64,000 nucleotides of DNA from the NCBI RefSeq assembly GCF_044762855.1, contig NZ_JBIWFB010000004.1:124001-188000 (forward strand). The letters are read 5' to 3'. The position numbers and the translations under genes were made by a program. The notes below the pieces were generated by a model. The model ran no database searches. It was not told the DNA's origin and saw only the letters and a program-made list of their open reading frames with translations. This stretch comes from Psychrobacillus sp044762855. Its GTDB lineage: Bacteria; Bacillota; Bacilli; Bacillales_A; Planococcaceae. Shown here piece after piece: positions 58,620 through 64,000 of this stretch; within the stretch, counting starts at the first letter, position 1; every line of letters begins with the position of its first letter.

Positions 58620-60590
58620 TTACGATGTGGGCTGTCCCGCTGACGAGCTTTCCAATTCATAGTCATCGTCTGCTCTCTTTTTTTGGACAAACCAAATTGC
58701 TATGATTAAGACTGCCCCGATTAGGGTGCTAACAAGCTCGGGTACAATGAGCATAATCCCCGCAATGAATAGGGCAAACCTTTCCCAAATTCTCGAATTT
58801 CGAATAAAGTGACCAATCATGGAGCTACTAACAGCAATCATACCGACTAGAGCAGCAACAACTGAGAATACTAATAAAAATGGTTCGACATCTACCATTA
58901 CTAAAATCGGATTGTAAATGAAAATATAAGGAACGATAAACGCTGCTATGGCTAACTTTACTGCATTCATACCTGTCTTAAATGGATTAGCTCCTGCAAT
59001 ACCGGCTCCTGCATACGCTGCAAGGCATACTGGAGGGGTAATATCGGCAGCAATTCCAAAATAAAAGACGAACATATGCGCAGCAATTGGTGCTACTCCA
59101 AATTCATTGATAAGTACTGGTGCCGCAATCGTTGCTGTAACGACATAGTTTGCCGTTGTTGGTAGTCCCATTCCTAAGACAAGGCAAGCAATCATGGTGA
59201 AAATTAGCGCAAGAAACAAGTAACCGTTTGATAAAGCGATAACTCCAGAAGCAAATTTTGAGCCAAGACCAGTCATACTCACGACACCTGCAATGACACC
59301 AGCGGTTGCTACTGCTGCTATAACAGGGAGTGCGACTCTTGTACCTTGTTCAAGGACGTTTACTGTTTGTTTAAATGACATCCTTGTTTCTTTACGAATA
59401 AGGCTAACCAAAAATGCAGCGATGATTCCAAAAAGGGCTGCCCGTTGAGGTGTAAAACCATACATAATCGTCGCGATGATAACGAGTAATGGAAGAAGCA
59501 TAAACCAGTTTCTTTTCAAAAGTTTTCTGAAAGAAGGTAATTGAGATTTCGGTAATCCAAATATCTTTAATTTTTTTGCCTCAAAATGCGTTCCGATAAA
59601 AATCCCTGTGAAATAGAGGATGGCAGGAATAACAGCCGCCAACATGATGACTCCATATGAAACCCCCAAATATTCCATCATGATGAATGCTGCTGCCCCC
59701 ATCATGGGCGGCATTATTTGTCCTCCGGTTGAGGCAGCAGCTTCCGTTGCCCCGGCAAATTCAGGCTTGAATCCAGCTTTCTTCATCATTGGGATCGTAA
59801 ATGATCCAGTTGCAACAGTGTTGCCAACTGAACTGCCCGAAACGGTTCCTTGTAATGCACTTGCCACTACGGCCGTTTTTGCTGTTCCGCCTGTATAGCG
59901 GCCAGTCAAGGCAAATGCAAGGTCATTAAAGAATTTTCCGATGTTTGTTTGAACGAGCATTACACCAAAAAATAAGAAAAGGAAAATAAACTTCGCTGAG
60001 ATTTGAACTGGTGTTCCGAATACACCACTTTCTTTATACCAAAGAGTTGTTGCCGTTCGATCCACTGAAAAACCGGGATGGGATAGGATTTGCGTTGGAA
60101 CAAAATTACCGAAAATTGCATATAGCATAGCCGCAAATGCCACAATGACTATTGGTAAACCGACTGTTCTCCTAGTAGCTTCTAGCACTAGAAGTATTCC
60201 TATTACCGAAATGAGTACATCAGGAAGACTATATCCGGAAATCCTACTCTGCAGAATTGAATCAAAAAATATAATTTTATGGTACGTTACATACATCGAT
60301 GTAAAGGCAAGTAAAATATCATACCATGGAACAGTTTTCTGTATCTTTTGCATTCCTTTTTTTATAGGATACAAAAGAAAGATAACCCCAAGGGCAGTAC
60401 CTAAATGAACGGCCCCTTGCTTTTGGGAAGGAAGCGTACCGAAGTACGCTGTATATAGATGAAATATAGTGAGAGAAACACCTAAAAATGTGACAACCCA
60501 CGCCCACTTACCAATCCTTGTACGAAATTGATTTTCTTTGTCGTATTTCTCTAAAATTTCTTGAGCATCGACTGTATGCTGATCACGCAT
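58620..60590 (-). CDS. TRAP transporter fused permease (TAXI type, DctQM fusion)
   Basis: It encodes 656 residues with about sixteen membrane helices. The N-terminal 170 residues hold the small DctQ-like unit; the DctM-like unit follows with ALQGTVSGSSVGNTVATGSFTIPMMKKAGFKPEFAGATEAAASTGGQIMPPMMG and, later, LGMGLPTTANYVVTATIAAPVL and FYFGIAADITPPVCLAAYAGAGIAG. These are the paired hairpin motifs of TRAP permeases. It imports an organic acid-type solute with sodium, using the TAXI binding protein encoded 44 bases upstream. Its own order of domains is normal. Confidence 0.9.
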   Translation of the reverse strand: MRDQHTVDAQEILEKYDKENQFRTRIGKWAWVVTFLGVSLTIFHLYTAYFGTLPSQKQGAVHLGTALGVIFLLYPIKKGMQKIQKTVPWYDILLAFTSMYVTYHKIIFFDSILQSRISGYSLPDVLISVIGILLVLEATRRTVGLPIVIVAFAAMLYAIFGNFVPTQILSHPGFSVDRTATTLWYKESGVFGTPVQISAKFIFLFLFFGVMLVQTNIGKFFNDLAFALTGRYTGGTAKTAVVASALQGTVSGSSVGNTVATGSFTIPMMKKAGFKPEFAGATEAAASTGGQIMPPMMGAAAFIMMEYLGVSYGVIMLAAVIPAILYFTGIFIGTHFEAKKLKIFGLPKSQLPSFRKLLKRNWFMLLPLLVIIATIMYGFTPQRAALFGIIAAFLVSLIRKETRMSFKQTVNVLEQGTRVALPVIAAVATAGVIAGVVSMTGLGSKFASGVIALSNGYLFLALIFTMIACLVLGMGLPTTANYVVTATIAAPVLINEFGVAPIAAHMFVFYFGIAADITPPVCLAAYAGAGIAGANPFKTGMNAVKLAIAAFIVPYIFIYNPILVMVDVEPFLLVFSVVAALVGMIAVSSSMIGHFIRNSRIWERFALFIAGIMLIVPELVSTLIGAVLIIAIWFVQKKRADDDYELESSSAGQPTS

Positions 60591-60634
60591 TTGCCCACCT
60601 CTCTTTTGAACTCAGACATTTAAAGGACTAAACA

Positions 60635-61633
60635 CTACTTCAAATCTTCGAAGCTTTTAATTCCAGCACTTTCCCGTGTAACAATTTGGATAACTTCAGG
60701 ATAAATATGTCCGATAAAAGCTGCGTTTGGAACTTCATTTCCTTCAAATGCAGCTTCACCGTTCACAGCTTGTAATGCTGGAACATGTACGGTCATCCCA
60801 AGGTCCATATGACCATCTCGGATGCTGGATAAGTTTTCTACTGATGCTCCAGTTTCCGTGTTTGTAACGTTGATACCGTCGATGTATTTATTCCAAATGC
60901 TTGCCATTTCACCTCCGAGAGGATAATAAGTACCCCCTTGGCTACCCGTACCTAGTATGAATTCATTTTTACGGCTACTTTCGTCCGCAATAAGTTCAGC
61001 GACGGGATTATCCACCGTCAAACCTTGTTCTTCATAGTAACGCTTAGCACCTGGATGTATTGGAAGCCCCTCCGCACCTCGAAGCGCATTTTCTAAAATC
61101 ATTTGTTTAGCTTGAGCATGTGTATTTTCGCTTGCTTTCTCAATCATAGTCTTTGCAAGTTCATACCCAAGTTCATCATCGATTGTATCCGTACTACCCA
61201 TGAGGATGGCATACGCTGTAACCGTTTCGACATCGGATTCAAGGAAATCGTATGTGTCCTTTGGAATTGTGTGGCGTCTGTATCCACTGGTTTCTTCTAT
61301 TTTGGCGATGGCATCATCAGACAAGCTTATCATGACAACATCTCCAACTGATGCTTGCAAACTTTCAATACTTGCAGCCGGAAGTCCTAAAATTCCAATC
61401 GAAATGTCGATATTTCCATCTTGTACACCGTCTGCAGCATCTCCAAATCCTTCTTGGTATTCTTTGTAATCCCCCTTCTCAAGACCATAGGCACCCAAGA
61501 TGATTTTGGAAACCGAATTTGTCTCGCTTGCAGGAGGCCCTATTGCAATATTCGTATCGCCTTTACTACATGCTACCGTCAATAGCATCATACCTAGAAG
61601 TATAGTCATAAATCCGAACAGACTTTTTCTCAA
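60635..61633 (-). CDS. TAXI-family TRAP solute-binding lipoprotein, apparently circularly permuted
   Basis: The 332-residue protein has a lipoprotein signal ending LTVAC (Cys 22). Residues 28-204 (NIAIGPPASETNSVSKIIL ... LPIHPGAKRYYEEQGL) correspond to the usual C-terminal two thirds of TAXI proteins. Residues 225-332 (EFILGTGSQGGTYYPLGGEM ... VTRESAGIKSFEDLK) correspond to the usual N-terminal third. In normal members the second block comes first and runs SFEDLKGKNIAIGPP across the point where this protein now ends and begins. Total length is normal and the frame has no break. TTG start after GGGGGG. It feeds the TRAP permease. Confidence 0.82.
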   Translation of the reverse strand: MRKSLFGFMTILLGMMLLTVACSKGDTNIAIGPPASETNSVSKIILGAYGLEKGDYKEYQEGFGDAADGVQDGNIDISIGILGLPAASIESLQASVGDVVMISLSDDAIAKIEETSGYRRHTIPKDTYDFLESDVETVTAYAILMGSTDTIDDELGYELAKTMIEKASENTHAQAKQMILENALRGAEGLPIHPGAKRYYEEQGLTVDNPVAELIADESSRKNEFILGTGSQGGTYYPLGGEMASIWNKYIDGINVTNTETGASVENLSSIRDGHMDLGMTVHVPALQAVNGEAAFEGNEVPNAAFIGHIYPEVIQIVTRESAGIKSFEDLK

Positions 61634-61670
61634 CTTTTTCCCCCCAATTAAGTTATTGTTTTGTTCTGTT

Positions 61671-61684
61671 TGACAGCGCTTTCA
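61671..61684. promoter_or_regulatory. CcpA cre box before the TRAP genes
   Basis: TGACAGCGCTTTCA; its complement TGAAAGCGCTGTCA fits the cre consensus TGNAANCGNWNNCA fully. It lies 38-51 bases before the TAXI start, so glucose repression of the TRAP operon is likely. Confidence 0.65.
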
Positions 61685-61927
61685 TTTCGTGAAAAAAACA
61701 TTTAATATTGTTGGCATTTCAAACAGAGGACTAACATTATTATACTTTTACTAATTTTATTTATAACGCTTTCTTTGAATTATCTAATAAATAGACAAGA
61801 CATCACGATATTTGCGTAAAAGAAATAACTTTTTCTTGAATTAAATCACAAAAAATGTATTTAAGTGCGTGATTTCTAATAAAAATTCCTGTACAATTAC
61901 TACATGTTTTTAAGGGAGGTATGGAGA

Positions 61928-62641
61928 ATGAAGCAATTAGATGCATATGAAATTATTTCGTATATTCAACATGCAAAAAAGTCGACACAGGTGAAGGTAT
62001 ATGTAAAAGGGAAAGAAATCGACAAGCTTTCTTTTGGAGAAAATACTAAGGTATTTGGGGAAGGTAATTCACTTATATTGTTTGGGGAGTGGGCTGAGAT
62101 TGAAGTAGCGCTTACTGAACATGCCAATCAAATTGAAGATTTAGTAATAGAAAACGATAGTAGAAATTCTGCTATTCCACTATTAGATATAAAAGGAATT
62201 AATGCACGTATCGAGCCAGGAGCAATTATTCGGGATCAAGTGAGTATTGGGGATAATGCGATTATTATGCTCGGAGCGGTTATTAATATAGGCGCTGTTA
62301 TTGGGGAAGGTTCGATGATCGATATGGGTGCCATTCTTGGTGGCCGTGCGACGGTCGGGAAGAATTGTCACATAGGAGCTGGGGCTGTACTTGCAGGTGT
62401 AATTGAACCACCTTCTGCTACGCCAGTTATCATTGAGGATGACGTATTAATCGGTGCCAATGCAGTTGTGTTAGAAGGTTGCAGAGTCGGTATAGGAGCG
62501 GTAGTTGCCGCCGGAGCAGTTGTTACGAAAGATGTTCCACCGTATTCAGTAGTTGCTGGAACACCTGCAAGAGTAATAAAAGAAATCGATGATCAAACAC
62601 GTTCTAAAACGGAAATTATGCAAGAACTACGCCAATTATAA
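61928..62641 (+). CDS. dapH: Tetrahydrodipicolinate N-acetyltransferase DapH
   Basis: It encodes 237 residues. An N-terminal domain (LDAYEIISYIQHAKKSTQVKVYVKG) is followed by left-handed beta-helix hexapeptide repeats (IGDNAIIMLGAVINIGAVIGEGSMIDMGAILGG) and a C-terminal PPYSVVAGTPARVIKEI. It acetylates tetrahydrodipicolinate in the acetylase branch of lysine and diaminopimelate synthesis. ATG 61928 follows GGGAGG; an ATG at 61904 overlaps it. The deacetylase gene is 10 bases downstream. Confidence 0.93.
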   Translation: MKQLDAYEIISYIQHAKKSTQVKVYVKGKEIDKLSFGENTKVFGEGNSLILFGEWAEIEVALTEHANQIEDLVIENDSRNSAIPLLDIKGINARIEPGAIIRDQVSIGDNAIIMLGAVINIGAVIGEGSMIDMGAILGGRATVGKNCHIGAGAVLAGVIEPPSATPVIIEDDVLIGANAVVLEGCRVGIGAVVAAGAVVTKDVPPYSVVAGTPARVIKEIDDQTRSKTEIMQELRQL

Positions 62642-62651
62642 GAGGTGGCGT

Positions 62652-63779
62652 ATGAAATCATTAATTGAAATTCGGTGTGATTTGCACCGCATTCCGGAGC
62701 TAGGCTTTCAAGAAGTAAAAACGCAAGCGTATTTATTGGACCAAATTTATGCACTTCCACAGGAAAGATTAACAATCATTCAGTGGAAAACAGGTATTGT
62801 TGTGAAAATTAAAGGAACCGAGGGAAAAAAAACAATTGGCTGGCGTACAGACATTGATGGATTGCCAATAGCGGAGGCAACAGGTCTTCCATTTCAATCG
62901 GAGCACGCGGGAAAGATGCACGCCTGTGGACATGATGTGCATATGACGGTGGCTTTAGGTTTGCTCAGAAAACTTGTGGATAAACCAATAAACGATCATA
63001 CAGTAATTATTTTTCAACCGGCTGAAGAAGGTCCTGGTGGCGCCTTGCCAATGAGAGAGTGGTTGAAAAAAGAGCATCCAGAACTAGTTCCGGACCAAAT
63101 CTATGCATTTCATATTGCACCTGAATATCCAGTAGGGACAGTTGCAACCCGCCCAGGTATGTTATTTGCGAATACTTCCGAACTGTTTATCGATTTAGTA
63201 GGGAAGGAAGGGCATGCAGCTTTTCCACATCAAGCAAAAGACATGTCTATTGCAGCTGCCACATTGTTATTGCAACTTCAAACGATTGTCAGTAGATCCG
63301 TTAACCCAATGGATCCTGCAGTTTTAACAATCGGGAAAATGTCTTCAGGCACTGTTCAGAATATCATCTCTGGTCAAGCACGATTAGAAGGAACGATTCG
63401 AACGATGGATGCAGCAACAATGATGTCTATTAAACAAAAAATAGAATCTTTCTGCCAGGCCACTGAAATAGCATTTGATTGCGATATTCGAATCGATTAT
63501 GGTTCATCTTATTATCAAGTAAAAAACGATGATACTTTAGCAAATGAATTCATAACATTTGCCAAGCAACATCCATCGACTACCGCAATCGTTTGTGATG
63601 CTGCTATGACAGGGGAGGATTTTGGCTACTTTTTACAAGAAATTCCAGGTGTTTTATTTTGGGCAGGAGTAGACTCACCATTTGGACTTCATCATGCAAA
63701 ATTAAATCCAAGCGAAGCCGTTTTGGATTACCTTGTACCATTTCTGGATGCTTATTTCCGTGAAATTGCAACTAAATAA
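62652..63779 (+). CDS. dapL: N-acetyldiaminopimelate deacetylase (M20 family)
   Basis: It encodes 375 residues from ATG 62652, with AGAGGTGG 4 bases before it; longer in-frame starts lie within dapH. Metal-site motifs are CGHDVHMTVALG and QPAEEGPGGA, and the lid domain holds GKEGHAAFPHQAKD. It removes the acetyl group from N-acetyl-LL-diaminopimelate, a later step of the pathway served by DapH. Together they form a two-gene operon. The symbol dapL is that used for the Bacillus deacetylase, not the plant-type aminotransferase of the same name. Confidence 0.9.
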   Translation: MKSLIEIRCDLHRIPELGFQEVKTQAYLLDQIYALPQERLTIIQWKTGIVVKIKGTEGKKTIGWRTDIDGLPIAEATGLPFQSEHAGKMHACGHDVHMTVALGLLRKLVDKPINDHTVIIFQPAEEGPGGALPMREWLKKEHPELVPDQIYAFHIAPEYPVGTVATRPGMLFANTSELFIDLVGKEGHAAFPHQAKDMSIAAATLLLQLQTIVSRSVNPMDPAVLTIGKMSSGTVQNIISGQARLEGTIRTMDAATMMSIKQKIESFCQATEIAFDCDIRIDYGSSYYQVKNDDTLANEFITFAKQHPSTTAIVCDAAMTGEDFGYFLQEIPGVLFWAGVDSPFGLHHAKLNPSEAVLDYLVPFLDAYFREIATK

Positions 63780-63782
63780 AAG

Positions 63783-63823
63783 AAGAACCTACTCTGCTTA
63801 AAATGAAGAGTAGGTTCTTTTTG
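63783..63823. terminator. Bidirectional terminator after the deacetylase gene
   Basis: AAGAACCTACTCT pairs with AGAGTAGGTTCTT, then TTTG; A-rich sequence precedes it. Confidence 0.85.
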
Positions 63824-64000
63824 TTAATCCACAAGCTGCACCTTGTAATCTTTAAACCAAATATGCAGTTGCGCTAAATAAGCTAATAGTTGCGGCCCAG
63901 ACATTAATTGGCCAAACCATGGTACTTTAAAAGCATCCCCATTGGATTCGATTAAATCAGAGAGGCGTTTTGGATGGAAAAGTTCATGCAGAATTGAACT
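63824..64000 (-). CDS. C-terminal part of a protein, possibly asparagine synthase-like, cut by window edge
   Basis: The last 58 codons are present on the minus strand, ending at TAA (63824-63826). The end, KVPWFGQLMSGPQLLAYLAQ followed by a Trp-containing helix, recalls the C-terminus of some glutamine-dependent asparagine synthases, from memory only. The start lies beyond 64000. No domain or active site is visible in this piece. Confidence 0.4.
   Translation of the reverse strand, partial: SSILHELFHPKRLSDLIESNGDAFKVPWFGQLMSGPQLLAYLAQLHIWFKDYKVQLVD

Noticed and set aside
60635..61633. TAXI gene as a frameshifted or truncated pseudogene
   Set aside because: The frame is uninterrupted, length is normal for the family, and both blocks are complete; swapped order explains it better than loss.
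61700..61900. Lysine riboswitch before dapH
   Set aside because: No L-box conserved segments or terminator were seen; the region is plain AT-rich sequence.

Overview
The window is low-GC Gram-positive (Firmicutes) chromosome, most likely a spore-forming relative of Bacillus (Bacillaceae/Planococcaceae). The evidence is strong AGGAGG ribosome binding sites, frequent TTG/GTG starts, a glnQHMP operon in Bacillus order, a FapR-type operator before fabI, a sigma-B-like promoter before a KatE-type catalase, T-box leaders, a YeeI-type YebC protein and a YtfJ-like protein. I cannot name the species. No rRNA, tRNA, CRISPR, prophage or intact transposase was seen.

Layout. 1-7900: a DMT permease cut by the window edge, a small unknown protein, a long repeat-filled gap, glutamine ABC transporter glnQHMP, mntH with an MntR-like box, and a MATE exporter. 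7900-13100: a PLP aminotransferase, a Tat-dependent GMC dehydrogenase pair with a small membrane protein, the 3' stub of a lost second GMC gene, and an orphan tatA. 13100-15200: a nucleoside hydrolase and ribokinase pair. 15600-21750: VTC-domain protein, DUF4956 protein and a large lipoprotein with carbohydrate-binding-type repeats, followed by a two-component system. 21900-22700: fabI. 23300-30300: a LacI-controlled operon with nucleoside hydrolase, ECF transporter (S, T and two unlike ATPases), ribokinase and an EamA permease. 30500-36000: acyl-CoA-dehydrogenase-like enzyme, polar amino acid-type ABC transporter and UroD-family protein, interrupted by a structured non-coding element. 36200-41000: catalase, and a short threonyl-tRNA synthetase behind two tandem T-boxes. 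41000-54800: many small housekeeping and accessory genes (GNATs, PadR/DUF2812, VanZ, VOC, AraC, NUDIX, phosphatases, YebC, HxlR/nitroreductase). 55000-58500: an ABC-F protein with an attenuator leader and an ABC exporter. 58600-61700: a TRAP-TAXI transporter. 61900-63800: dapH and an acetyl-diaminopimelate deacetylase.

How the genes work together. The LacI operon reads as one pathway: ECF import of a nucleoside, hydrolysis to base and ribose, phosphorylation of ribose, and possibly export of the base. Its hydrolase and kinase are duplicated at 13156-15056 without a transporter. The TRAP genes form a binding-protein-dependent importer whose binding protein appears circularly permuted: the usual N-terminal third lies at the C-terminus. 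This is the most surprising protein in the window. Other points worth attention are a three-copy dispersed composite repeat with a 21-base internal period, the ABC-F leader with a short upstream reading frame and competing hairpins, the threonyl-tRNA synthetase without editing domains, and two genes whose Shine-Dalgarno sequences point to ATA rather than an NTG codon.
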